The notes under the pieces: model-generated
What the model saw: only the letters and a program-made list of their open reading frames with translations
Database searches by the model: none
What the model was told of the DNA's origin: nothing
In this document: in pieces, positions 1-6,289 of the stretch
Position numbering within the stretch: the stretch's first letter is position 1
How the letters are laid out: each line of letters starts with the position of its first letter
Program-made: the position numbers and the translations under genes
NCBI GenBank assembly: GCA_017983615.1
Contig: JAGOBB010000020.1
Coordinates: 1-38,804, forward strand
DNA: 38,804 nt
Source: Azonexus sp.
GTDB lineage: Bacteria > Pseudomonadota > Gammaproteobacteria > Burkholderiales > Rhodocyclaceae
Direction: 5' to 3'

Positions 1-30
1 GCTGGTGTCGATTGCTTTGTAGCGGGCCAT
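1..30 (-). CDS. IS transposase, N-terminal fragment (runs off left edge)
   Basis: On the minus strand an ATG at 30-28 opens MARYKAIDTS and continues off the window. A strong Shine-Dalgarno GGGAGG lies at 40-35, 4 bases before the ATG. The opening closely resembles the start of IS1182-type transposases (MARYKxIDTSPRFL...), which I recall as a family hallmark. Only ten codons are visible, so the assignment rests on that motif and on the context: it borders an integron cassette in a low-GC patch. No terminal inverted repeat of the element could be identified between 31 and 125. Confidence 0.5.
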   Translation of the reverse strand, partial: MARYKAIDTS

Positions 31-125
31 GGCGCCTCCCTGAATTCAACTTCAGCTTGGAGTCTTGTTATTCCATATGGTTCACGGCACGATGCTGGCA
101 TGAATATACTTTTTCTACAGCGTCG

Positions 126-718
126 TTCGGCGTCATAGGAAACAAACGTGGTTATAAATTCATCGCAGTTCTGGGGCACAGACTCGGATCACAACCCTCC
201 GATCACAGACGAAATATTGACGGAGGCAGAAGGAATTCTTGGTGTCAATTTTCCAGAGGAACTAGTTGCCTTGTGGCGAGTGCAAAACGGTGGCTACACC
301 CAGGGGTTCGTATACCCGACGCACCGAAAAACCACTTGGGCTGAAGATCATGTATCTTTTCACGAGTTGTTTGGCATCGGATCAACAGCGTCTCCGTCAG
401 GTATTCACAACATCCTCAATAGCGAATACATGATCAAAGAATGGGGGTTGCCATCAAATCAGGTTTTGCTTGCTGGCGATGGCCATTGGTGGATTTCCCT
501 AGACTATCGAAATAGCCGTATTCCATGCGTCACTTGGCTTGATGTCGCGGCTGGTCAAGACATCGAACTATCCCCCTCTTTTGGTGAGTTCCTATCAAAG
601 CTGTTACCAGATAGCGCCGTTGATGAAGAAACATGCCGGCTAGCTCAATGACGCCGAACAAACCGCTCCAGCCGACCGTCAAAAAGCTGCGCTTTGTGCC
701 GTCGGTTGAGCTTGCACG
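126..718 (+). mobile_element. Integron gene cassette carrying a SUKH-domain gene
   Basis: Cassette boundaries follow from integron rules. The left junction is G/TTCGGC at 125-131 and the right junction is G/TTAGGC at 718-724. The R'' box of the attC (GCCGAAC, 653-659) is the exact reverse complement of the left-junction GTTCGGC and not of the right-junction GTTAGGC. This is what is expected when a circular cassette with TTCGGC at its own 5' end is inserted. The single gene starts 22 bases into the cassette and ends just before the attC, as is normal for cassettes. No integrase gene or attI site is in the window; the transposon at the left edge may have removed them. Confidence 0.72.
148..651 (+). 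CDS. SMI1/KNR4 (SUKH) family protein, probable immunity-type protein
   Basis: The product is 167 residues. It starts at GTG 148, preceded by AGGA at 137-140. Residues about 20-45 (ITDEILTEAEGILGVNFPEE, then LVALWRVQNGG) match the N-terminal signature of the SUKH superfamily, and the later WISLDYR and PCVTWLD segments fit the family's beta-strand core. SUKH proteins commonly neutralise polymorphic or contact-dependent toxins and are frequent integron cargo; no cognate toxin is visible here. Base composition is clearly lower in GC than the core genes downstream. It is the sole gene of the integron cassette, so it may be expressed from outside or from a cassette promoter that I cannot define. 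The family call is confident; the immunity role is inferred. Confidence 0.8.
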   Translation: MVINSSQFWGTDSDHNPPITDEILTEAEGILGVNFPEELVALWRVQNGGYTQGFVYPTHRKTTWAEDHVSFHELFGIGSTASPSGIHNILNSEYMIKEWGLPSNQVLLAGDGHWWISLDYRNSRIPCVTWLDVAAGQDIELSPSFGEFLSKLLPDSAVDEETCRLAQ

Positions 719-724
719 TTAGGC
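653..724 (+). other. attC recombination site (59-base element)
   Basis: This 72-bp imperfect palindrome begins with R'' GCCGAAC (653-659), then L'' CAGCCGAC (669-676), a central variable region, L' GTCGGTTG (701-708), and ends with R' GTTAGGC (718-724). L'' and L' pair with one mismatch and the two R boxes have the RYYYAAC/GTTRRRY form. The stop codon of the SUKH gene lies immediately before it. The crossover point is between G718 and T719. Confidence 0.82.
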
Positions 725-792
725 CGCAGAACAGAACTGTGCGCAAGCGCCCTCCACACTTCAGCAACCAGGCAACCGAGGCAAAGCGTGCT

Positions 793-1215
793 ATGGAGCC
801 GCTTTGCTCCAAGTTCGAACTGTCATTAGCCAAGTCGGAGGAGGACGCTTGGGGCCTAACCCTGGTGTACCAGAACTCAACTACTGGTCTGCAATTGGAG
901 TACTCACCGGGCGAACAAGATGGTTGGCGCGCGGTAATCGGGATGCTAGTAGCCGGATCGTTCCCAAAGCATCCGATTCACATCACGGAAAACACTGCCT
1001 TGAAACGTTTCGACGTTCGCGATCTCGCCACCGAACGGATTCAATATCTACCGGAGTACCAGGACATCACTTCAAAGGCATCCCTAAATATCGGCGAGAT
1101 CACTGACATTGTGAGTCGATCAGCGGCCGATCTCTTCGGTGGTGATTTCTCAGTCTTCTCCGCGTTGCAGTTGCGCGTGCTTGCTCGCCTCTATCCAGCG
1201 AATAATAGGGTTTAG
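793..1215 (+). CDS. Conserved hypothetical protein of a second integron cassette
   Basis: The product is 140 residues from ATG 793. The frame is open from 694, but the ATG at 694 lies inside the attC, so 793 (preceded by GAGG near 777-780) is preferred. The sequence contains a motif-like core, LVYQNSTTGLQLEYS then GWRAVIGMLV, with no signal peptide or membrane segment. I do not recognise the family. The position directly after an attC crossover point (719) and the low GC content mark it as cassette cargo. Its own attC should carry GCCTAAC complementary to the TTAGGC at 719-724; none is present between 1216 and 1302, so the 3' end of this cassette is lost or decayed. Small immunity or antitoxin-like proteins are common in this setting, but there is no direct evidence for that role. 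Confidence 0.6.
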   Translation: MEPLCSKFELSLAKSEEDAWGLTLVYQNSTTGLQLEYSPGEQDGWRAVIGMLVAGSFPKHPIHITENTALKRFDVRDLATERIQYLPEYQDITSKASLNIGEITDIVSRSAADLFGGDFSVFSALQLRVLARLYPANNRV

Positions 1216-1302
1216 CTCAACCTCCAATTGTTTTTCATTCCAACCTTGTCCTGAGCGCCAGCATCACTTATTTTTAGTGACGAATAGCAGGAGGAAAATC
1301 TT

Positions 1303-1971
1303 ATGAGCCTCTTCAGACGCTTACCTGGCCACATGCCTCACGTTCGCCATTTGATCACCCTGCCAAGCCGCATGCTCGGATTGCTGTTTGCCTGCGTGAT
1401 CGCCGCTTGTGCGACAACGCCACCCGAGGAGGCGATCAGCCGGATGACGGGTTTCGAGCTGGAAGTTCTCGACAAGCTCAAGACGCTGCGCAAGGGAATG
1501 ACCCCGCAGCAGGTGGTGGCCATCATGGGGTCGAACGATGACGGAAGCCTGTTCGAGGAGGCCGCCCGGTACTGGGTGTTGTCTACGCGACCGATCGTCG
1601 TGGTTTTGCCACAGCCGGCGAGATTCGACTTGCTCGAATCGTGCATCGTCCAGAACAGCGGCAAGGTGGCCTTCGGCGTCGGCATTCTCAAGAGCAACGG
1701 AAAGATCTTCGGCATCATCAGGGATGAGAAAAAGCAAATCCCGACGGGAACATACCGCTGCGTACTGGATTCACCGAGCGCATTTAAGCGTTGGTACAGC
1801 AGGCTTACCGCTGAACTTCCCGCCGGCGCACGCCTTGAAACGCCGGTCGATCCGAAGGAACGGGATGCGGTTGCCAAGCTGGTGTTCGCCAAGGGGCAGC
1901 TGTCCAAGGTTTATCTGATTCATCCTGCGCCATCGGAGCGCGGTGCGTTCTATTACGCAGTCATGGAGTAG
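1303..1971 (+). CDS. Putative lipoprotein, function unknown
   Basis: The product is 222 residues from ATG 1303, with a very strong Shine-Dalgarno AGGAGG at 1290-1295. The N-terminus is unusually long before the hydrophobic stretch MLGLLFACVIAAC, which ends in a lipobox (IAAC), so Cys36 is the likely lipidated residue. An internal start at Met24 would give a more standard signal peptide but lacks an equally good ribosome site. Residues about 55-75 (LDKLKTLRKGMTPQQVVAIMG) resemble the SmpA/BamE-type small-lipoprotein motif (GMTxxxVxxxMG), which suggests an outer-membrane-facing periplasmic domain. The function is not assignable. It appears monocistronic; a copy of the dispersed repeat follows the stop codon by 26 bases. 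Confidence 0.6.
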   Translation: MSLFRRLPGHMPHVRHLITLPSRMLGLLFACVIAACATTPPEEAISRMTGFELEVLDKLKTLRKGMTPQQVVAIMGSNDDGSLFEEAARYWVLSTRPIVVVLPQPARFDLLESCIVQNSGKVAFGVGILKSNGKIFGIIRDEKKQIPTGTYRCVLDSPSAFKRWYSRLTAELPAGARLETPVDPKERDAVAKLVFAKGQLSKVYLIHPAPSERGAFYYAVME

Positions 1972-1997
1972 CGAGCGCATGTTCGCCGATCCGGGCC

Positions 1998-2039
1998 ATT
2001 TTTTGATTTTGGGCATTTTTTCCGGCCGACCGTAGCATT
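1998..2039 (-). repeat. Dispersed short repeat, copy 1 (intergenic)
   Basis: On the minus strand the copy reads AATGCTACGGTCGGCC, then an A-run and GCCCAAAATCAAAAAA. This almost matches copy 2 at 28032-28071 base for base. It lies between the lipoprotein stop at 1971 and the terminator of the minus-strand small lipoprotein gene. Repeat content aside, nothing else is seen in 1972-2132. Confidence 0.8.
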
Positions 2040-2132
2040 CCGGTTGCGGACGGTTCAGCCACTACGCTCGGGCGTATTGGCTCGCCGGCATCGCTGTCTG
2101 GCCTCGCTTGAGCACGGCGGAATTTTCAGCAC

Positions 2133-2162
2133 CAAAAAACGCCGCCCTGAAAGGCGGCGTCG
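2133..2162 (-). terminator. Rho-independent terminator of the 82-residue lipoprotein gene
   Basis: On the minus strand, ACGCCGCC and GGCGGCGT form a GC-rich stem around the loop TTTCA, followed by TTTTTTGG. It lies about 20 bases after the minus-strand stop at 2181. Confidence 0.85.
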
Positions 2163-2180
2163 CGTGACGGTAGCGCAGGC

Positions 2181-2429
2181 TTAGTGCTTGGCGCCCATCC
2201 ACTGGGCATTCTTGCCATCGCTGGTCTTTTCGCAGACGACATTGACGCCGGAGATCGCAGCCTTGGTGCCGACATCCATGAACTGGCCGGCGTCGCCGTT
2301 CCAGCATTGCGGGGCTTTGGCGGCCGGCGCTGCCGTAGCGGCAGCCGGTGCAGGGGCGGGGGTCGGAGCCTGGCTGGCGCAGGCGGTCAGGCCGAGGGCG
2401 ATGGCGGATGTGGCGAGGAAGGTACGCAT
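2181..2429 (-). CDS. Small alanine/proline-rich lipoprotein
   Basis: The product is 82 residues and begins MRTFLATSAIALGLTAC, a lipoprotein signal with lipobox LTAC (Cys17). An Ala/Pro linker (residues about 18-40, APTPAPAPAAATAAP) leads into a short C-terminal domain with two cysteines (PQCWNGD and VVCEKT) that could pair in the periplasm. AGGAG on the minus strand 6 bases before the ATG supports the start. It is a single gene with its own terminator. The family is not recognised; it is probably a surface or periplasm-tethered protein of unknown role. Confidence 0.72.
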   Translation of the reverse strand: MRTFLATSAIALGLTACASQAPTPAPAPAAATAAPAAKAPQCWNGDAGQFMDVGTKAAISGVNVVCEKTSDGKNAQWMGAKH

Positions 2430-2652
2430 GGAATTCTCCTGAATGGGTTTGTGACAGCAACGGGAGGATTCTCTTACGCCGATGTTTCAGTTTCGTTGCA
2501 GTCTGCCAATCGCATCGTTCTGGAACTGTTTTCGAACACGACGCCCTAAGACATGTGCAAGGTATAGAATCCGCCAGCGCCAGCCAATTTTCGGCTCGTC
2601 AGACCGGCGCCACCCGCCACATCACACGATTTCTCAGAAGGGAGATCAAGGT

Positions 2653-3099
2653 ATGCCAGCAGTCAGGCAAGAAGCCGTCGAAAGAATGCGGCGGGACCAC
2701 GCGCACATGCTGGAACTGATCCAGCGCATCGTTGCGCATTGCGACCAGCGCGAGCGGATAGTCAGCTGCAATGATTGCAACTCCGGTCAGAAACTGGTCT
2801 GCCACGGCAATATCGAACAATTGATCCGGACCTTCGTCGAAATGACCTTGAAGCACAATCTGGTCGAATCGATGTTCATGGAAGAGATCGCCCCGAGTGC
2901 GCACCGCGTTGCCCACAATCAGGCGCACATGGACATTGCCCGGCAATTGAAGGAGATACGGGTGGTGTTTTTCGCGGACGGCAACGGCATTCAGGCTATC
3001 GAAGGCATCGACCGGGTCCGGCAAACCCTGATGGAGCATTTCAGGGACCACGACCAGCAGCTGGAAGCTTACCTCGCTGCCACGGCCGAAACCGGGTGA
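2653..3099 (+). CDS. Hemerythrin-like metal-binding protein
   Basis: The product is 148 residues. ATG 2653 is chosen over the upstream open frame because a GGGAG ribosome site lies before it. The di-iron ligand pattern of bacteriohemerythrins can be traced: His16/His18, His68-x3-Glu72, His88-x3-His92 and His129-x4-Asp134. An extra cysteine pair (CNDC, residues 39-42) and Cys50 are not part of the standard fold. Such proteins bind O2 or NO, or sense oxygen in microaerobic bacteria. There is no membrane segment, so it acts in the cytoplasm. It stands alone between a lipoprotein and a HlyIII gene. Confidence 0.8.
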   Translation: MPAVRQEAVERMRRDHAHMLELIQRIVAHCDQRERIVSCNDCNSGQKLVCHGNIEQLIRTFVEMTLKHNLVESMFMEEIAPSAHRVAHNQAHMDIARQLKEIRVVFFADGNGIQAIEGIDRVRQTLMEHFRDHDQQLEAYLAATAETG

Positions 3100-3146
3100 T
3101 GCCGGCCGGCCATCGGGCACCCCATCGGTAGCCCCAGAGCCCAGCG

Positions 3147-3764
3147 ATGTACCCCGGAGAACGCTTCAATGCCTGGACGCACCTGATCGGTGCCCTGGCC
3201 GCGCTGACCGGGGCCATCTGGCTGATCGTCGCCGCCGCTGCAAGCGGCGACCTGCTCAAGACTGCCAGCGTAACGGTCTATGGCCTGACGCTGGTCATGC
3301 TCTACAGCATCTCGACCCTCTATCACAGCGTCCGCGGCCGGCTGAAGCGGGTGTTGCGCAAGCTCGACCACCTGTCGATCTACCTGCTGATCGCCGGCAG
3401 CTACACGCCCTTCTGCCTGATCAGCCTGCGCGGCACCTGGGGCTGGTCGCTGTTCGGCATCGTCTGGACGCTGGCGGCGATTGGCATGGCGCAGGAAATC
3501 AAGCCGCGCTCGGAAGCCCGCGTGCTGTCGCTGGTCATCTACGCGGTGATGGGCTGGATCGTGCTGATCGCCATCAAGCCGCTGATCGCCAGCATCGGCC
3601 TGGCCGGCTTTCTGTGGCTGGCCGCGGGCGGGCTGTTCTACACAGTCGGCATCGTCTTTTTCACCTTTGACGAGCGTTACCGGCACTGGCACGGCATCTG
3701 GCACCTGTTCGTGATCGCCGGCAGCCTGTCGCATTTCATCGCCATCCTGTTCTACGTCGTCTGA
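3147..3764 (+). CDS. HlyIII/PAQR-family integral membrane protein (TrhA-like)
   Basis: The product is 205 residues with about seven hydrophobic segments. The family metal-site motifs are visible: Ser56-x3-His60 (STLYH), an Asp in KLDHLSIY, and the C-terminal HGIWHLFV. Length and topology are typical for bacterial hemolysin III homologues, which are membrane-homeostasis proteins and not true haemolysins. It starts 47 bases after the hemerythrin-like gene, so the two could be co-transcribed. Confidence 0.85.
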   Translation: MYPGERFNAWTHLIGALAALTGAIWLIVAAAASGDLLKTASVTVYGLTLVMLYSISTLYHSVRGRLKRVLRKLDHLSIYLLIAGSYTPFCLISLRGTWGWSLFGIVWTLAAIGMAQEIKPRSEARVLSLVIYAVMGWIVLIAIKPLIASIGLAGFLWLAAGGLFYTVGIVFFTFDERYRHWHGIWHLFVIAGSLSHFIAILFYVV

Positions 3765-3806
3765 TTCGGCGAAAATGCCGGCTGGCTATTTCCGACAAAA
3801 GCAGAC

Positions 3807-4427
3807 ATGCGGTATCAGGGACGGATCACGAACTGGAAGGACGAGCAGGGCTACGGCTTCGTCACGCCCAACGGCGGTGGCGAGCCGGTTTTTCTGCACA
3901 TCAAGGCCTTTTCCGGACGACAGCCCCGGCCGGTCGGCGATGAAATCGTCACCTACGAGCTGAGCACGGACGCCCGCGGCCGTCCGCGCGCCACCGCCGT
4001 CCAGTTCGTCCGCGGCACTGGGCGAAAGCCGCCCGTCGCCAGCAACGCGCCCAGCCGCTGGCCCCTGGCGCTGGTCGCGCTGGTTTTTACCCTTTTGGCA
4101 GGGGCGACCGTAGCAAATCGGCTGCCCATCACTGTGGTCGCCCTCTACGCCTGCGCCAGCCTGATCGCCTTCATCACCTACGCCCTCGACAAAGCGGCCG
4201 CCCGCGCCGGGCGCTGGCGTACCCAGGAAAGCACACTGCACCTGCTGGCGCTGATCGGCGGCTGGCCAGGCGCGCTGCTGGCCCAGCGGCAGTTTCGCCA
4301 CAAGACGGCGAAGGCGTCCTTCCTGGTTATCTTCTGGGCCACCGTCCTGTTCAACTGCGGCGCTCTCGGCTGGCTGCTGACGGCGAACGGCAGCCTGGCC
4401 CTGCGCGCAGCCCTTGGCGCCGGCTGA
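3807..4427 (+). CDS. Cold-shock domain / DUF1294 fusion membrane protein
   Basis: The product is 206 residues. Residues 1-67 form a cold-shock-type OB fold: GRITNWKDEQGYGFVTP contains the RNP1-like motif, and VFLHIKAF is the RNP2-like segment. After a short linker come about four hydrophobic helices of the DUF1294 module, with the family signature YALDKAAARAGRWRTQE and later GGWPGAL and RQFRHKT. This fusion architecture is known in proteobacteria, but its role is unresolved; it presumably couples nucleic-acid binding to the membrane. The first membrane helix (VALVFTLLAGATVANRL) is partly encoded by a copy of the dispersed repeat at 4081-4118. It converges with nifF; the stops are adjacent (4427/4428). 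Confidence 0.85.
   Translation: MRYQGRITNWKDEQGYGFVTPNGGGEPVFLHIKAFSGRQPRPVGDEIVTYELSTDARGRPRATAVQFVRGTGRKPPVASNAPSRWPLALVALVFTLLAGATVANRLPITVVALYACASLIAFITYALDKAAARAGRWRTQESTLHLLALIGGWPGALLAQRQFRHKTAKASFLVIFWATVLFNCGALGWLLTANGSLALRAALGAG
4081..4118 (-). repeat. Dispersed short repeat, copy 3 (inside CSD/DUF1294 gene)
   Basis: The minus strand reads TTTGCTACGGTCGCCCC, then CCAAAAGGGTAAAAACC: one mismatch in the 13-base core, with the spacing of GC block and A-rich tail retained. Translated on the plus strand it gives VFTLLAGATVAN, the first predicted membrane helix of the host protein. It is the most diverged of the clear copies. Confidence 0.6.
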
Positions 4428-4988
4428 TCAGGCTTCGGCGGTCAGTTTTTCCTGCAGCAGCGGCACCACCTGCGCCAGCCAGGCGTCGATCCGCTCGTCG
4501 GTGAACATCCCCTGCGTGCGCTGGTCGATGATCAGGCCGATGAAACGGCCATCGACTTCGGCCGCCGAGTGTTCATAGGTGTAGCCGTCGATCGGCCAGT
4601 CGCCGACGATCTCGGCACCCCAGCCCCTGAATTTCTCGACCAGCGCGAGAAGCGAGCTGCAGAAGCGGTCGGCGTAGCGTTCCTGGGCGCCAAGACCGAA
4701 GAAAGCGATGCGCTTGCCGCTGAAGTCCGGATTGACCGGCATCTGGGCGAGAAATTCCGCCCAGTTCGGCTCGAAGCAGCCGGAAACGCCGTTGCCCGGG
4801 ATTTCGCCAACGCCGTAGCTCGGCGTGCCGAGGATCAGTGCGTCGTACTTGAGCATCTCGTCCGGCGTGATGCGATTGACGTTGATGGGCTTGTCGCAGA
4901 CCTCGTCGCCCAGCTTTTTCTGCATTTTCTTGGCGATCAGGCGGGTAGTGCCGGTTTCGGTGCCGAAAAACAGGCCGATCTTGTTCAT
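4428..4988 (-). CDS. nifF: Long-chain flavodoxin, nif type
   Basis: The product is 186 residues. The N-terminal FMN phosphate loop GTETGTTRLIAK is at residues 9-20, and LILGTPSYGVGE and FFGLGAQERYAD form the two flavin-flanking loops, with the long-chain insertion present. The segment INVNRIT resembles the matching part of Azotobacter NifF. NifF donates electrons to dinitrogenase reductase, and the neighbours (nafY-like gene, sigma-54 promoters) favour this role over a general FldA. GGAGTGATTC precedes the ATG. I could not find a convincing sigma-54 promoter reading into this gene. Confidence 0.82.
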   Translation of the reverse strand: MNKIGLFFGTETGTTRLIAKKMQKKLGDEVCDKPINVNRITPDEMLKYDALILGTPSYGVGEIPGNGVSGCFEPNWAEFLAQMPVNPDFSGKRIAFFGLGAQERYADRFCSSLLALVEKFRGWGAEIVGDWPIDGYTYEHSAAEVDGRFIGLIIDQRTQGMFTDERIDAWLAQVVPLLQEKLTAEA

Positions 4989-5010
4989 GAATCACTCCTT
5001 GAAAGCGGGG

Positions 5011-5026
5011 TGGCACGCCAGTTGCA
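5011..5026 (+). promoter_or_regulatory. Sigma-54 (RpoN) promoter upstream of the 86-residue gene
   Basis: TGGCACG-N4-TTGCA is a full match to the -24/-12 consensus, with the invariant GG and GC ten bases apart. Predicted transcription start is near 5037, giving a leader of about 70 bases to the ATG at 5106. A TGT-N10-ACA NifA site was not found in the 150 bp upstream. A one-mismatch version (CGT-N10-ACA) lies downstream at 5052-5067. Confidence 0.78.
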
Positions 5027-5105
5027 CGCCCCTGAATAAACCAGCGGCCGGCGTCGACTTTGCGACACGGCCGAAGAAACCACCCCAACCCCAACGGAGT
5101 CCGCC

Positions 5106-5366
5106 ATGCCTGCCACCACCCTCGACTGCAAGGGCCAGACCGTCGCCCCGGGCGACTCGGTCCGCGTTCTCGGCATCACCCCCGACCCGGATCTCGACGA
5201 GGACGATCTCGACATGTTCATGGACATGGTCGGCGCGGTCTGCGAGGTCGAGCGCATCGACGCCGACGGCGCCGCCTGGGTGGCGGTGTGGTGGAACGGC
5301 TGCGAGGGCACGCTGATGACCCTGGTCGGGCTGGAACCGCGGCAGATGGAGAAGATGGCCGGCTGA
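5106..5366 (+). CDS. Small conserved protein under sigma-54 control, function unknown
   Basis: The product is an 86-residue acidic protein from ATG 5106, with GGAG at 5096-5099. It contains APGDSVRVLGI, an acidic run DPDLDEDDLDMFMDM, then CEVERIDADGAAWVAVWW: alternating strands that look like a small SH3-like barrel with an acidic insertion. A weak resemblance to the SH3-like start of NifZ (APGDxVRV) was noted but is not enough to name it. It sits in the nifF-nafY interval, transcribed opposite to both, and is preceded by the best sigma-54 promoter of the window. A role in nitrogenase maturation or nitrogen control is an inference from position. Confidence 0.75.
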   Translation: MPATTLDCKGQTVAPGDSVRVLGITPDPDLDEDDLDMFMDMVGAVCEVERIDADGAAWVAVWWNGCEGTLMTLVGLEPRQMEKMAG

Positions 5367-5367
5367 C

Positions 5368-6105
5368 TCACTCGTCGACCTCGGCGGCGCTGTAGTTTTT
5401 CAGCCGCTTCTCGGCCGCGACGCCAAGTATCTTCAGCAGCCAGGGCGGCGGCGATTCGACCATGGCCACCTGGAAGGGCTTCAGGATGTCGAGTGCCGGC
5501 CCGCCGTCGGGAATCTTGATCGGATAGATGTCGGCGCGGATCACCTTGGCCGCCGCCGGACCGCCAATCGACACCACGTAGCAGACGTGACAATCGCCGA
5601 TCAGCCGGGCGCGCCACAGGTTCTTGTCGTCCGAAAACTCGGCATCCATGGTGTCGCGGATATCGACCAGCCGGATTTCGCTCGGTGACACCTGATAGAC
5701 CAGAAAGCGCAGGCAGGAGCCGAAATGGCCGGACAGCGTGTCGCCCTTGTCGGACGCGATGGCGACGCGCACCGAGCCGGGCATCTCGCCATCTTCGTAG
5801 GACTCGATCTTGGGCAGCGAATCGTCGCCCTGCGTTTCGCCCCACAGGATGCGCACGGCCAGCTTCATCGCCTCCAGGCCGATGCCGATATCCTCGCCAT
5901 CCTCCTCGCCGTCGGCGCTGGCGAAGCCGGTCTTCAGCATCGTGACGGTCACCTGGCGCAGCTTTTCCTCGTCGATTTCCTCGCCGAGACGGCGCTGCAA
6001 CAACTCGATCAGTGCCGGCAGGCTGGCATTGGGCATGGCGCGGGCGGCCAGCGCAATGCGCAGCGCCGCCTCGCGCGTGACCGGCGGTTTCCTGGATTCG
6101 TCCAT
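5368..6105 (-). CDS. nafY: NafY/NifX-family nitrogenase cofactor carrier
   Basis: The product is 245 residues in two parts. Residues about 8-90 form a helical domain like the N-terminus of Azotobacter NafY, which contacts apo-dinitrogenase. Residues about 110-235 form a NifX/NifB-C-like domain: VRVAIASDKGDTLSGHFGSC, then VYQVSPSEIRLVDIRD and later ILKPFQVAMVE. His127 in SGHFGSC is the probable counterpart of the FeMo-cofactor ligand of NafY. The family holds FeMo-co during insertion into the MoFe protein. It has its own sigma-54 promoter and a NifA site. The stop codon is one base away from the convergent 86-residue gene. NifY is the alternative name for this type; the distinction cannot be made from one gene. 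Confidence 0.82.
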   Translation of the reverse strand: MDESRKPPVTREAALRIALAARAMPNASLPALIELLQRRLGEEIDEEKLRQVTVTMLKTGFASADGEEDGEDIGIGLEAMKLAVRILWGETQGDDSLPKIESYEDGEMPGSVRVAIASDKGDTLSGHFGSCLRFLVYQVSPSEIRLVDIRDTMDAEFSDDKNLWRARLIGDCHVCYVVSIGGPAAAKVIRADIYPIKIPDGGPALDILKPFQVAMVESPPPWLLKILGVAAEKRLKNYSAAEVDE

Positions 6106-6188
6106 GGTTTTCTCCGTTGTTGGGGTTGGGGGGGTTATGCTTTATCGGTGGCCAGCCCCGCAAATGGCGACGCCGGCCACCTTCCCCT

Positions 6189-6204
6189 TGCAGAGATGGT
6201 GCCA
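6189..6204 (-). promoter_or_regulatory. Sigma-54 promoter of the nafY-like gene
   Basis: On the minus strand TGGCACC-N4-CTGCA keeps the invariant GG-N10-GC and differs from consensus at the C after TGGCAC and at the first T of TTGCA. Predicted start is near 6177, about 70 bases before the nafY ATG. CGCAAAGTCG immediately upstream (6210-6219) recurs on the other strand at 5055-5064. Confidence 0.7.
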
Positions 6205-6289
6205 GCCGACGCAAAGTCGCTAACTGCCTGATTTCACGCGGGCATGGCCCTTGCTGAATCCAGCCCAACCCCAGGAAAAATACCCCATC

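Noticed and set aside
694-792. Upstream ATG for the second cassette gene
   Set aside because: It lies within the attC site and before the recombination point (719), so in another array context the codons would change; ATG 793 is preferred.
1216-1302. Degenerate attC after the second cassette gene (GCTCAAC near 1215-1222)
   Set aside because: It fits RYYYAAC by chance but there is no L''/L' pair and no GTTRRRY box downstream.
5052-5067. NifA site for the 86-residue gene or nifF
   Set aside because: CGT-N10-ACA has a mismatch in the invariant TGT and lies downstream of the predicted start of the plus-strand promoter; no sigma-54 promoter toward nifF was found to go with it.
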